Below, piece by piece: positions 1 to 8,292 of a DNA stretch of 64,000 nt. Location of the stretch: contig NZ_JAEACP010000017.1 of assembly GCF_015999335.1 (NCBI RefSeq), forward strand, positions 54,310 through 118,309, read 5' to 3'. The DNA comes from Tabrizicola soli (GTDB taxonomy: Bacteria > Pseudomonadota > Alphaproteobacteria > Rhodobacterales > Rhodobacteraceae). A program made the translations under genes and the position numbers. Within the stretch, counting starts at the first letter, position 1. Each line of letters starts with the position of its first letter. The notes below the pieces were generated by a model that saw only the letters and a program-made list of their open reading frames with translations, searched no databases and was not told the origin of the DNA.

Positions 1-213
1 GCGATAGAGGAGCTTGCCCCGCGCGCCGGCCGTCATCCCCGCCCAGGGCGCAGAGGTGAAGGCGCGATGGGCCGCCTGCACCGCCCGGTCCACATCTGCG
101 GCCGAAGCCAGCGGCATCAGGGCCCAGGGCGCGCCGGTTGCCGGATCGACGCTGGCGAAGCTTTCGGCCCCGTCCTCGAACCGGCCGTCGATATAGTGCT
201 GGAAGCGGTCCAT
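1..213 (-). CDS. Aldehyde dehydrogenase, N-terminal fragment (cut by window edge)
   Basis: The reverse strand reads from an ATG at 213 to the window edge: 71 codons starting MDRFQHYIDGRF and containing SVDPATGAPWALMPLASAAD. This is the usual opening of NAD(P)-dependent aldehyde dehydrogenases, with the YIDG entry strand and the NPATGE-like segment. The cofactor site and catalytic Cys lie outside the window. It starts 13 bp downstream of the monooxygenase stop on the same strand, so it is probably the last visible gene of that operon and would oxidise an aldehyde made in the same pathway. The family call is good; the substrate is unknown. Confidence 0.75.
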   Translation of the reverse strand, partial: MDRFQHYIDGRFEDGAESFASVDPATGAPWALMPLASAADVDRAVQAAHRAFTSAPWAGMTAGARGKLLYR

Positions 214-226
214 CGCGGTCCCCCTG

Positions 227-1264
227 TCAGGCGAAGGCTGGCATCACGTCACGGATCAGGCGCCGAAGCGAGGCCTTCTTGCGTTCGAAGCTCATGCCGG
301 TGTCGATCCAGAAGCTGAACTCGTCATAGCCCAGCGCCTCATAGCCCTTGATCCGTTCGATCACCTCGGGGGCTTCGCCGATGATCTGGTTCTTGCGCAT
401 CGCCTCGGCCGAATAGAACGGATGGGCGGCGATCTCCTCGTCGGTCAGCTGCTGGATCAGGCCCTGGCTGATCGGGCGCTCGTTCTTGAACCAGGCGCCG
501 AAGTAGCAATAGAAGCGGTTGATCTCCTCGGCGCCAAGCCGGGCGTCGGCCTCGCTGTCGGCGACATAGGCGTGGCGCAGCACCATGATCTTCGGGCGCG
601 GCACCTGTGGATGCGCGGCGCAGGCGGCGTTGAAGCGGTCCATCAGGCTGACCACTTCCTCGTCCCCCAGATGCAGCGGCGTCACCTGCACGTTGCAGCC
701 ATTGGCGACGGCGAAGTCATGGCTGCTCGGATCGCGCGCCGCGACCCAGACCGGCGGGCCCGGCCGCTGCAGGGGCTTGGGCGAGGAAGTCGTCTTCGGG
801 AACTGCCAGTACTGGCCGTCGTGGGTATAGTCACCTTCCCACAAGGCCTTGACCGCCGGGATCAGCTCGCGCATCCGGCCGCCCGCGTTCCAGGCATCGA
901 GCCCCGGCACGAGGCGTTCGTATTCGAAGCTGTAGGCACCGCGGGCGATGCCAAGGTCGAGCCGCCCGTCCATGATGATGTCGGCCATCGCGGCCTCGCC
1001 CGCCAGGCGGATCGGATGCCAGAAGGGGGCGATCACCGTGCCGGTGCCCAGACGCACGTTCTTCGTCCGCCGCGCGAGGTCGACCAGGTTCAGGAGAGGA
1101 TTGGGTGCGATGGTGAAGTTCATCCCGTGATGCTCGCCGGTCCAGATGGCATGCATCCCGCCCTCGTCGGCGATGCGGCACAGCTCGATCATCTCGTCGT
1201 ATAGCCGCTTCTCGTCATCCTCGGCCGAGACGCGTTCCATATGGATGAAAAGCGAGAATTTCAT
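227..1264 (-). CDS. LLM-class flavin-dependent oxidoreductase (luciferase-like monooxygenase)
   Basis: 345 aa, normal length for bacterial-luciferase-like monooxygenases, which use reduced FMN supplied by a partner reductase to oxygenate an organic substrate. Family signatures visible: MKFSLFIHMERV at the start, a WTGEHHGMNF segment near residue 42, LGTGTVIAPFWHPIRLAGEAAM around 73-95, and GRLDLGIARG near 100, typical of the TIM-barrel flavin site. The start overlaps the stop of the flavin reductase gene by 4 bp, so the two are translationally coupled and very likely a two-component system. The substrate cannot be read from sequence. The pairing with an alpha/beta hydrolase recalls the Rut pyrimidine pathway, but that is analogy only. 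Confidence 0.85.
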   Translation of the reverse strand: MKFSLFIHMERVSAEDDEKRLYDEMIELCRIADEGGMHAIWTGEHHGMNFTIAPNPLLNLVDLARRTKNVRLGTGTVIAPFWHPIRLAGEAAMADIIMDGRLDLGIARGAYSFEYERLVPGLDAWNAGGRMRELIPAVKALWEGDYTHDGQYWQFPKTTSSPKPLQRPGPPVWVAARDPSSHDFAVANGCNVQVTPLHLGDEEVVSLMDRFNAACAAHPQVPRPKIMVLRHAYVADSEADARLGAEEINRFYCYFGAWFKNERPISQGLIQQLTDEEIAAHPFYSAEAMRKNQIIGEAPEVIERIKGYEALGYDEFSFWIDTGMSFERKKASLRRLIRDVMPAFA

Positions 1265-2187
1265 TTGCTGCTGTCCTCTGCGATGCGCTGCACGCGGCCT
1301 TGCTGATGATTGCCGAAATAGATGCCGTAGTTGCCGATGCGGGATTCGTCGGCCAGCCGCTCGAGCATATGACGCAGCGCCGGGTCGGTCACATCGGCAA
1401 CACCCGCGCGCGACAGCTCCACGAAGGCGCCCCTAGCGGGCCGGGCGGCGACGGCGGGGCAGCGGACCGCGATATGCTGCGTCCGGGTGCCCGCATCCTC
1501 GTAGACCGCGTAGATCGAGCCCGCCTCGGCCTTGACCCCGACACCGGCGATCAGGGCGTCGAGCGCGGCCTGCACGCCTTCGCGGCCGACGCGCGCCATC
1601 GGCACCGACAGCCCGCCGCGCCCGTCGTCGACCAGCAGCACCTGCCCCGCCGCCTCGAGCACGGTCGAGATCACCACATCCGGCCCGGCCGGAAGCTCCG
1701 CCGCCGTCGCGGCCGGGGTGGTGTAGGCGCCGCGATAGTAGCCGAGACCGGGATGCGGGCTGGCCTCGAAACCGCCGATCCGGCCGATCAGGATGGTATG
1801 GTCCCCCGCCGGTATCGCCTGCTCCAGCGTGCAGTCGAACCAGGCCGAGACCCCTGCGATCAGCGGCGAGCCGACCGGCCCGTGCTTCCAGTAGACCTGG
1901 GCGAAGCGGTCGCCGGAGGAGCGGCGCCCGAACGTGGCCGAGATGTCCTTCTGGCTTTCGGACAGGATGTTGACCGCGAAGCCCCTGCCGCCGGTGAAAT
2001 TGCCCAGGTTGGCCGAGCTGTTGGCGATCGACACCAGCAGGAGCGGCGGGTCGAGCGAGACGGAGGAGAAGGAATTCGCGGTGAATCCCAGGGGCTTGCC
2101 CGCGGCATCCAGCGTGGTGACGACGGTGACGCCGGTCATGAAGCAACCGAAGGCATCCCGCAGGGCGCGTGGATCAAGGGCGGTCAT
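1261..2187 (-). CDS. Flavin reductase family protein with C-terminal extension
   Basis: 308 aa. The first 160 residues are a flavin reductase (FMN-binding split-barrel) domain: FGCFMTGVTVVTT, GFTANSFSSVSLDPPLLLVSI and FAVNILSESQ are the standard family motifs. Members are usually about 160-180 aa, so roughly 140 residues at the C-terminus are extra. That extension contains ISTVLEAAGQVLLVDDGRGG and may be a regulatory or second sensing domain. The gene lies between the hydrolase and the monooxygenase with 4-bp overlaps on both sides, which fits a role supplying reduced flavin to the monooxygenase. The function of the extension is unknown. Confidence 0.82.
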   Translation of the reverse strand: MTALDPRALRDAFGCFMTGVTVVTTLDAAGKPLGFTANSFSSVSLDPPLLLVSIANSSANLGNFTGGRGFAVNILSESQKDISATFGRRSSGDRFAQVYWKHGPVGSPLIAGVSAWFDCTLEQAIPAGDHTILIGRIGGFEASPHPGLGYYRGAYTTPAATAAELPAGPDVVISTVLEAAGQVLLVDDGRGGLSVPMARVGREGVQAALDALIAGVGVKAEAGSIYAVYEDAGTRTQHIAVRCPAVAARPARGAFVELSRAGVADVTDPALRHMLERLADESRIGNYGIYFGNHQQGRVQRIAEDSSK

Positions 2188-2978
2188 GCGACACTCTCCT
2201 CGGTGGCAAGCCAGCGGCGCAGTTCCGCCGTGACGATCTCGGGCGCGGTCAGGTTCAGCATGTGGCGGTGGCCGGTGACCACGACGGCACGGCCGAAGGG
2301 CGCGAGCGCGGCCATCTCCCGGCTCATTCCGGGTGTCGAATTGGCGTCGCCATCCGCCGTCATCGCCAGAAGCGGGCAGCGGATCGCGGTCAGCCGGTCG
2401 GCATAGATGGCGTCACCCCCGGCGAAGGCGCGGTAGGCGGCGGCGTAACCCGCCTGCGGCACCGCGCGCAGCCAGCCCGCCACCCGGTCGCGGACCGCGG
2501 CATCCCCGGGGCCGAACCAGCGCGACAGCGGGCCGTCGACATTGCCCCCGCCCAGGGCGATCTCGTCGGCGCGGGCCAGAACCGCGGCCTTGGCCTCGGG
2601 GCTGCGGCGGAAGACGCCGTTCAGGAGCGCGGCGCGGCGGATCAGGTCGGGACGTTCGACCGCCAGCCCGGCGGCGATCAGCGACCCCATGGAATGCCCG
2701 GCAACCGAGACCGGCCCCAGGCCCAGCGCCCCGATCACCCGCGCGGCCCAGGCGACGTAATCCGCAAGGTCCGGTGTTCCCGGCAATGGATCGCTTGTCC
2801 CGTGGCCCGGCATGTCGACCGCGATCATGCGGCACTCGGGCGACAGCGCCTCGATCTGCGGCCCCCAGGCCTCGGCCCGCATGCCGACGCCGTGGATCAG
2901 CAGGAGCGGCGCGCCGGCCCCCGCCTCGAGGATGCGGACGGCGAGCCCGTCAGACAGCCGCAGGGTTCGCGACATCAT
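2184..2978 (-). CDS. Alpha/beta hydrolase
   Basis: 264 aa, standard length for an alpha/beta hydrolase. Visible elements are the oxyanion region LLLIHGVGMRAEAWGPQ near residue 26, MIAVDMPGHGTSD near 52, and the nucleophile elbow GHSMGS with its Ser near 95. A conserved acid in MTADGD and a C-terminal HRHMLNL supply the likely Asp and His of the triad. It overlaps the flavin reductase gene by 4 bp and the upstream DUF1185 gene by 29 bp, so it belongs to the operon and probably cleaves an ester, amide or carbamate produced by the monooxygenase. Two adjacent ATGs (2978 and 2975) could serve as start. Confidence 0.82.
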   Translation of the reverse strand: MMSRTLRLSDGLAVRILEAGAGAPLLLIHGVGMRAEAWGPQIEALSPECRMIAVDMPGHGTSDPLPGTPDLADYVAWAARVIGALGLGPVSVAGHSMGSLIAAGLAVERPDLIRRAALLNGVFRRSPEAKAAVLARADEIALGGGNVDGPLSRWFGPGDAAVRDRVAGWLRAVPQAGYAAAYRAFAGGDAIYADRLTAIRCPLLAMTADGDANSTPGMSREMAALAPFGRAVVVTGHRHMLNLTAPEIVTAELRRWLATEESVA

Positions 2979-3552
2979 GGCCGAGGTCCTTCAGGTCCTG
3001 GTAGCGGTCGCCGATCCGGTGGTGCGGACGGCCCCCGGTGGAGGCGCCCAGCGCGACGACCAGCTCGTCGGCGGCAGGCGCGTCGGGGATCGAGAAATGC
3101 ACCGTCTGGTAATGCGAGCGGCGGCCTTCGTCGTGCTTGTCCATCAGGGGGATCATCACCGGACAGTTGGCCGGGCCACGGACGTTGGTGAAGGCAAGAT
3201 AGGTCTTCGCCCCCAGCGCCTGGCGGTAGTGGTTGCCGAAGCGCAGGGTGTGGATCAGGGCGTTGGCATGTTCCAGTTCGCCGTCAAGGCCGACGACGGC
3301 CGCCTTGCCGTAGCCTTCCACCCGGTCGGCCCCGCCTGCGGCATCAAGGATCATGCCGGTCAGCAGCGCGCCGAGTTCCGGGGCGACAGCGTGGATTTCG
3401 GGCTTCAGGTCCTGCACGAAGCCCCGCCCCGCCCAGGGGTTCTTCAGCACGGCCACCGCCGCGATCAGCTTGAGCGGCACCGGCGCGGCGCGCCCGCCCT
3501 CGATCAGCGTGGTTTCGACCAGCGTCAGGGTCTTGCGAATCTCTGCGGGCAT
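2950..3552 (-). CDS. Amino acid synthesis family protein (DUF1185)
   Basis: 200 aa. The sequence matches the family catalogued as amino acid synthesis (DUF1185, PF06684): EIRKTLTLVETTLIEGG at the start, KNPWAGRGFVQDLKPEI, and KTYLAFTNVRGPANCPVMIP in the middle. Despite the family name its reaction is not established as far as I know; members are recurrently found beside flavin-dependent monooxygenases and hydrolases in catabolic clusters. It is the first gene of the minus-strand operon, and its start faces the GntR regulator across a 98-bp gap that carries a palindromic operator. It overlaps the hydrolase downstream by 29 bp. Confidence 0.8.
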   Translation of the reverse strand: MPAEIRKTLTLVETTLIEGGRAAPVPLKLIAAVAVLKNPWAGRGFVQDLKPEIHAVAPELGALLTGMILDAAGGADRVEGYGKAAVVGLDGELEHANALIHTLRFGNHYRQALGAKTYLAFTNVRGPANCPVMIPLMDKHDEGRRSHYQTVHFSIPDAPAADELVVALGASTGGRPHHRIGDRYQDLKDLGHDVANPAAV

Positions 3553-3573
3553 CGGCGGCCTCCTTCTCTCTGC

Positions 3574-3592
3574 CTGGTATGTTGGTATACCA
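3574..3592. promoter_or_regulatory. Likely GntR/FadR-type operator between divergent genes
   Basis: The gap between the DUF1185 gene and the GntR gene contains TGGTATACCA at 3583-3592, a perfect palindrome of the TNGT-n-ACNA form bound by FadR/FCD regulators. A second half site, CTGGTAT, lies just before it at 3574-3580. The position upstream of both divergent genes suggests that the regulator controls the operon and itself. Binding is inferred, not shown. Confidence 0.6.
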
Positions 3593-3650
3593 GATGACCA
3601 TATGTCAAGAACCTGTTGCAGAGCCGCGTCCAGCCGCCTAGGCTGCGCGC

Positions 3651-4322
3651 ATGGAACAGGACCTTCGCATCGACCATCCCGTCACGACCCTGCGCGCCCT
3701 GGCGGTGGACAAGCTGCGCCAGGCGATCATCTCGGGGCGCTTCACCTCGGGCGAGCGCCTGGTCGAGCGGGCGCTGTGCGACCAGCTGGGCGTCTCCCGC
3801 TCGATCGTGCGCGAGGCGATCCGCTATCTTGAGGCGGAAGGGCTGGTCGAGACCCAGCCCCGCTCGGGCCCGGTGGTGGCGCGGCTTGACTGGCGGGACG
3901 CCCGACAGATCTACGATATCCGCCGCCTGCTCGAGGCCGACGCCGCCGCCGATTGCGCCAGAGAGGCCGGCGAGGCCACCGCCACCCGGCTTCGCGCCGC
4001 GCTGGCCGAGCTGAACCGCAGTTTCGCCGAAGGCAGCCCCACCCAGCTTTATGCCGCGACGACCGCCTTCTATGAGGTCATCTTCCTCGCCGCGGGCCAC
4101 AACATCGCCTGGGACATCGTACAGCGGCTGAACGGGCGGATCTCGCGGCTGCGCGCGCTGACGCTGGCAAGTTCGAACCGGCGCGTTTCAGGGCCCGCCC
4201 ATATGGCGCGCATCTGCGAGGCGATCTGCGCCCGCAATCCGGAAGCCGCCGCCGCCGCGGTCAACGACCACCTGCGGGACGCGGCCGAGATCGCCCGCCA
4301 GACCCTGGAGACATCGCCATGA
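3651..4322 (+). CDS. GntR family transcriptional regulator, FCD subfamily
   Basis: 223 aa. The N-terminal winged helix-turn-helix is clear: LRQAIISGRFTSGERLVERAL, then LGVSRSIVREAIRYLEAEGLVE, then RSGPVVARL (residues about 18-75). The rest is an all-helical FCD ligand domain with YDIRRLLEADAAADCA and a C-terminal HMARICEAICARNPEAA segment. FCD domains bind small carboxylates through a metal or polar site. The gene is divergent from the monooxygenase operon with a palindromic operator between them, so it is probably that operon's local regulator, responding to a substrate or intermediate. The stop overlaps the DUF1330 start (ATGA). Confidence 0.85.
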   Translation: MEQDLRIDHPVTTLRALAVDKLRQAIISGRFTSGERLVERALCDQLGVSRSIVREAIRYLEAEGLVETQPRSGPVVARLDWRDARQIYDIRRLLEADAAADCAREAGEATATRLRAALAELNRSFAEGSPTQLYAATTAFYEVIFLAAGHNIAWDIVQRLNGRISRLRALTLASSNRRVSGPAHMARICEAICARNPEAAAAAVNDHLRDAAEIARQTLETSP

Positions 4323-4603
4323 GCGCCTACTGGATCGCACATGTCACCGTGACCGACCCCGAGGCCTACAAGCAATACCAGGAACGTGCCGCGCGCGTCT
4401 TTGCGGACCATGGCGCCACTTTTCTGGCGCGGGGAGGCGAGGCCGATGTCCGCGAGGGGCCGGAGATGCAGCGCCATGTGATCATCCGCTTCGCCTCGCT
4501 GGCCGAGGCGCGGGCCTGCTACGACTCGGCGGCCTATCAGGAAGCCCGGCGCTATCGCGACAAGGCGGCCGTCGCGCATGTCACCATCGTTGACGGCGTC
4601 TGA
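4319..4603 (+). CDS. DUF1330 domain protein
   Basis: 94 aa, typical of DUF1330, a small dimeric alpha/beta-barrel fold related to antibiotic monooxygenase folds. Visible features are SAYWIAHVTVTDPEAYKQY at the start, FLARGGEADV in the middle and FASLAEARACYDSAAYQEA-type sequence near residues 61-80. No enzyme activity is established for the family. It overlaps the GntR gene by 4 bp and is cotranscribed with it, which places it in the regulatory arm of the catabolic locus. Confidence 0.8.
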   Translation: MSAYWIAHVTVTDPEAYKQYQERAARVFADHGATFLARGGEADVREGPEMQRHVIIRFASLAEARACYDSAAYQEARRYRDKAAVAHVTIVDGV

Positions 4604-4666
4604 CCGGGACAGGTTGCGTTTGAAGTCGCATCTTCGATGCCAATTCCCGGCGGGGCAGCCTTTGCA

Positions 4667-4680
4667 TTGACTTAGATCAA
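4667..4680. promoter_or_regulatory. FNR/FnrL-like binding site
   Basis: TTGACTTAGATCAA matches the FNR-family consensus TTGAT-N4-ATCAA with one mismatch. It lies in the 297-bp gap before the heme-copper oxidoreductase cluster, about 220 bp upstream of its first small gene. Low-oxygen or nitric-oxide control through FnrL or a Dnr-type relative is a reasonable inference. The rest of the gap (4604-4900) shows no gene. Confidence 0.5.
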
Positions 4681-4900
4681 GTCTGCCGGTCGTGTTTCAT
4701 GCGTTACTTTGCCCTAGCCCACATCGCGCCGCATCCAGGGCGCGGAGATGAGCTGCACCGGACGTCTGTGTTCGGGAAGTTCCGGTGACGACCTGAAAAG
4801 AGGTGTTTGCATGCAATCCCGGCGGCGGCGTCGAGGGAACGGGAAGTATTGTTTTCCAGGGAGATGACGCTGTGTCCGCCCAAATCAGGGAGGGACAGAA

Positions 4901-5077
4901 ATGGACGACAAGACCGAGGCCCCGGCGAAAGACGGGAGCCCGCCGAAGGACGAGCCTTTCATGCAGCAGGTCCTGGACAATCCGTTCCTGCTCCTGTTCC
5001 TCGGGATCACCATCCCGACGGTGCTTTACATCGTCTGGGGGGTCATGGAGATCGCCTCCATCCCCGTAGCAGATTGA
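4901..5077 (+). CDS. 58-aa single-helix membrane protein, first gene of oxidoreductase cluster
   Basis: This 58-residue gene begins MDDKTEAPAKDG, has a charged Pro-rich N-terminus, then one hydrophobic helix (NPFLLLFLGITIPTVLYIVW, residues 27-46) and a short tail. A good ribosome site (GGGAGGGA) precedes the ATG. It sits 12 bp before the CuA subunit gene. Size and layout recall the tiny subunit IIa of ba3-type oxidases, so it may be an accessory subunit. I see no cofactor ligands. The assignment rests on position. Confidence 0.65.
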   Translation: MDDKTEAPAKDGSPPKDEPFMQQVLDNPFLLLFLGITIPTVLYIVWGVMEIASIPVAD

Positions 5078-5089
5078 GCGGGTGCAATC

Positions 5090-5644
5090 ATGGCAATTCA
5101 CCCGCCTTCAAACCGGCTCTGGTGGAAGGAGCCGATCCACGGCATCGAACTGGCCTGGATCGTGATCGCCTTCCTCTGGGGGCTGTTCATGTTCTTCTTC
5201 ATGATCGCCTGGCATTTCATCGGCCAGCAGAACCTGTCCAACGAGACCTACAAGATCAAGCCCGAGGTCTATGCCGAACGGGTCGAGGCCTTTGCGGCCG
5301 AGTTCCAGGCCGTGGCCGACGACGGCACGCCGCTTGAGGAGGACGGGGTTCCGGTGGTCCGGCCGCCCGTCGGCGGCGACGCCTATATCCTGGCGCGGCT
5401 GTGGGAGTTCTGGCCCATTCTCGAGCTGAAGAAGGGCGAAAGCTACCGCATCCACCTGTCCTCGGCCGACTGGCAGCACGGCTTCTCGCTGCAGCCGACG
5501 AACATCAACATCTCGGTCCATCCGGGATACGAGCACATCATCACCCTGACTCCCACGGAAAGCGGCAGTTTCGGCATCGTCTGCAACGAATTCTGCGGGA
5601 TCGGCCATCATACGATGACCGGGCGCATCCGGATCGTGGATTGA
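5090..5644 (+). CDS. Heme-copper oxidoreductase subunit II with CuA site
   Basis: 184 aa with one N-terminal membrane helix (IELAWIVIAFLWGLFMFFFM, residues about 18-38) and a periplasmic cupredoxin domain. The binuclear CuA ligands are all visible: His in DWQHGFSL and the C-terminal motif CNEFCGIGHHTM (two Cys, His, Met). Only one helix and this length are typical of B-type (ba3-like) enzymes rather than the two-helix A-type subunit. It receives electrons from a periplasmic cytochrome c or copper protein and passes them to subunit I. It lies 12 bp before the subunit I gene. Confidence 0.88.
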   Translation: MAIHPPSNRLWWKEPIHGIELAWIVIAFLWGLFMFFFMIAWHFIGQQNLSNETYKIKPEVYAERVEAFAAEFQAVADDGTPLEEDGVPVVRPPVGGDAYILARLWEFWPILELKKGESYRIHLSSADWQHGFSLQPTNINISVHPGYEHIITLTPTESGSFGIVCNEFCGIGHHTMTGRIRIVD

Positions 5645-5656
5645 GGGGGAACAGAG

Positions 5657-7387
5657 ATGACCACAATCGACCAGGGTGCGCTGAACGGAACGCGCGCGGG
5701 AACCTCGTGGCGGGCCTGCCGCTTCTCGGGGCTGAGGATCGAGTCCAGCGCCGAGGCGCTGATCAAGGTGAATGCCGTGGCAGCGGTGCTGTTCCTGGCG
5801 CTTGGCGGGCTGATGGGCCTTATGGTGGCCCTGACCCGCTGGCCCGCGGTGCAGCTTCTGCCTGCGGAATGGTTCTATCTGGTGCTGACCGGGCATGGGG
5901 CCAACGTGCTTCTGTTCTGGATCATCTTCTTCGAGATCGCGGTGCTCTACTTTGCCTCGGCCGTGATCCTGGGATCGCGGCTGGCGGCGCCGAAGATCGC
6001 CTGGTTCGCCTTCCTTTTGATGGTGGTGGGCGCGGTGATGGCGAACTACGCGGTGCTGCGCGGCGATTCGACGGTGATGTTCACCTCGTACCCGCCGATG
6101 ATGGCCTCGCAGTGGTTCTACCTGTCGCTGATCATCTTCGCGGTCGGCGCGCTGATCGCGGTCTTCGTCTTCTTCGCCACCCTGGTCGTGGCAAAGAACG
6201 AAAGGACCTATGACGGGTCGGTGCCGCTGGTCACCTTCGGCGCGATCACGGCCGGCATCATCGCCGTCTTCACCCTGGCCTCGGGCGCGATCATCCTGAT
6301 CCCGACCTGGCTTTGGTCGCTGGGCCTGATCACCAACATCGACACGCTGATGTACAAGGTGGTCTGGTGGGGGATGGGTCATTCCAGCCAGCAGATCAAC
6401 GTCTCGGCGCATGTGTCGATCTGGTATGCGATCGGGGCGATGGTCGTGGGGGCGAAGCCGCTGTCCGAGAAGGTCAGCCGGATGGCCTTCTTCATGTACA
6501 TCCTGTTCCTGCAGCTCGCCTCGGCCCACCACATCCTGGCCGAGCCGGGCATGTCGTCGAGCTGGAAGATCGTGAACACCAGCTACATGATGTATCTGGC
6601 GGTCATGGGCTCGATGATCCACGGGCTGACCGTGCCCGGCGCGATCGAGGCGGCGCAGCGGAGGAACGGCTTCACCCGCGGCGCCTTCGAATGGCTGACC
6701 AAGGCGCCCTGGGGCAATCCGGCCTTTGCCGGCATGTTCCTGAGCCTGGTGATGTTCGGCTTCATCGGCGGCATCTCGGGCGTGGTGCTGGGGACGGAGC
6801 AGCTGAACGTCCTGATGCACAACACGATCTATGTGCCGGGCCATTTCCACGGCACGGTGGTGGCGGGCACGACGCTGGCCTTCATGGCGATGACCTACCT
6901 GGTGGTGCCGCTGATCTTCCAGCGCGACATCCTCTGGCCCGGTCTGGCGAAGTGGCAGCCCTTCGTCTTCGGCATCGGCGCGGGTGGCATCTCGCTGTTC
7001 ATGATGGGGGCGGGGACGCTGGGGGTGGCGCGGCGGCACTGGGACATGTCCCTGACCGACGCGGCCCATGCCTACGAGTTCCCGGCCGCGGCCTATCTGA
7101 TGATGGGGCTGAACGGGATCTCCGCCATCATGGCGGCGGTTGGCGGGGTGATGTTCATCGTCATCGTCGTCGGCTCGATCCTGGCCGGGCCACGGCTGGA
7201 CCAGCCGGGCGCGAAACTGACCTTCCCGCTGCACGACAAGAGCCGCGAGGCGGTTTCGGAATACGGCAGCCATGCCACGCTGAAGCTTCCGGGGACGCTG
7301 ATCCTGGTCGGCATCTTCTTCGCCTGCTTCATCCTCTACTACTTCGTGAACTGGAAATATCTGTCGGAACTCTGGCTTTTCAACTGA
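5657..7387 (+). CDS. Heme-copper oxidoreductase subunit I, B-type and probably NO-reductase-like
   Basis: 576 aa, multi-spanning catalytic subunit. The metal ligands are present: TGHGANVLLFW (low-spin heme His), WWGMGHSSQQINV (first CuB His), LASAHHILAEPG (CuB His pair) and YVPGHFHGTVVAG (high-spin and low-spin heme His). In O2-reducing oxidases the first CuB His starts HPEVY or HPIVY, and that Tyr is cross-linked to the His. Here the segment is HSSQQ, so the Tyr is replaced by Gln. Loss of this Tyr is a hallmark of nitric oxide reductase members of the superfamily; CuA-containing NOR families (eNOR, sNOR) have been proposed. NO reduction is inferred, the superfamily is certain. Confidence 0.85.
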   Translation: MTTIDQGALNGTRAGTSWRACRFSGLRIESSAEALIKVNAVAAVLFLALGGLMGLMVALTRWPAVQLLPAEWFYLVLTGHGANVLLFWIIFFEIAVLYFASAVILGSRLAAPKIAWFAFLLMVVGAVMANYAVLRGDSTVMFTSYPPMMASQWFYLSLIIFAVGALIAVFVFFATLVVAKNERTYDGSVPLVTFGAITAGIIAVFTLASGAIILIPTWLWSLGLITNIDTLMYKVVWWGMGHSSQQINVSAHVSIWYAIGAMVVGAKPLSEKVSRMAFFMYILFLQLASAHHILAEPGMSSSWKIVNTSYMMYLAVMGSMIHGLTVPGAIEAAQRRNGFTRGAFEWLTKAPWGNPAFAGMFLSLVMFGFIGGISGVVLGTEQLNVLMHNTIYVPGHFHGTVVAGTTLAFMAMTYLVVPLIFQRDILWPGLAKWQPFVFGIGAGGISLFMMGAGTLGVARRHWDMSLTDAAHAYEFPAAAYLMMGLNGISAIMAAVGGVMFIVIVVGSILAGPRLDQPGAKLTFPLHDKSREAVSEYGSHATLKLPGTLILVGIFFACFILYYFVNWKYLSELWLFN

Positions 7388-7410
7388 ACCGAACTGACAG
7401 GAGCCAGCCC

Positions 7411-8292
7411 ATGCGCGACGCCATGACCATGACCGTCTCGATCCTGAAACTGCGGATCGGCTCGTTCATCGCCCTTGCCGCACTGGTCGGAATCATGACC
7501 GGCGGCAGCCGGCTGGGCTGGCTGGAAGCGGCCGTCTTCACCCTCGCCGTGCTGGGCGCTTCCGGCGCGGCGGGGGCCTTCAACCAGTATTTCGAGCGCG
7601 ACACCGACCGGCTGATGGCGCGCACCTTCAACCGGCCCTTCGCCAGCGGCCGACTGAAGGAGGGGCCGATCTGGCCGCTGACCTTCACCATGCTGCTGGC
7701 GGCCTCGATCATCATGGGCTGGTCGGTCGGCGGCTCGCTGGCCGCCGTGCTGATCTTCCTCGGGGCCTTCACCTATGGCGTGGTCTATACCTTGTGGCTG
7801 AAGAAGCGCACGGTCTGGAACGTCGTGATCGGCGGCGCGGCCGGCAGTTTCGCGCTTCTGGCCGGGGCGGCGGCGGCGGCCGATCCCTTCGGCCCCGCGC
7901 TGGGGCCGGTGCCGATCCTGCTGGCCGCGACCCTGTTTCTCTGGACCCCGCCGCATTTCTGGGCGCTGGCCGCCCTGCGCCAGGAGGATTACCGCCGTGC
8001 CGGGATCCCGATGCTGCCGGTCGTGACCGGGCCCGAGACCTGGGGGCCGGTGATCTTCATCCATGTCGCGGTGCTGGTGGTCCTGTCGCTTGGCCCGGTG
8101 TTCTACGGCCTGGGCCCGGTCTACTGGCTGTGCGCGGCGGGAGGGGGCCTCTGGTTCCTGGCGACCAGCTGGCGGCTGACGAACCAGCCGTCGAAACAGG
8201 CGGCCAGATCGACCTTCCGCGCCTCCTTGGGCCAGTTCGCCCTGCTGTCGCTTGGCGTGGTGCTGGATCGGGGCCTGGCATGGGCGTTCTGA
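7411..8292 (+). CDS. ctaB: Protoheme IX farnesyltransferase (heme O synthase)
   Basis: 293 aa from the ATG at 7411, preceded by GACAGGAG. It is a UbiA-type polytopic prenyltransferase that adds a farnesyl chain to heme B to give heme O. The Asp-rich motif is visible: NQYFERDTDRLMARTFNRPF near residues 59-78. The second conserved block is LWTPPHFWALAALRQEDYR near 178-196. It lies 23 bp after the subunit I gene, so it probably makes the O- or A-type heme for that enzyme. No heme A synthase (CtaA) is in the window. The frame is open well upstream of 7411, but that part is a shadow of subunit I. Confidence 0.9.
   Translation: MRDAMTMTVSILKLRIGSFIALAALVGIMTGGSRLGWLEAAVFTLAVLGASGAAGAFNQYFERDTDRLMARTFNRPFASGRLKEGPIWPLTFTMLLAASIIMGWSVGGSLAAVLIFLGAFTYGVVYTLWLKKRTVWNVVIGGAAGSFALLAGAAAAADPFGPALGPVPILLAATLFLWTPPHFWALAALRQEDYRRAGIPMLPVVTGPETWGPVIFIHVAVLVVLSLGPVFYGLGPVYWLCAAGGGLWFLATSWRLTNQPSKQAARSTFRASLGQFALLSLGVVLDRGLAWAF

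Noticed and set aside
5108..7273. A 721-codon open frame on the minus strand.
   Set aside because: It is the antisense shadow of the CuA subunit and subunit I genes, with His/Asp/Arg-rich low-complexity composition.
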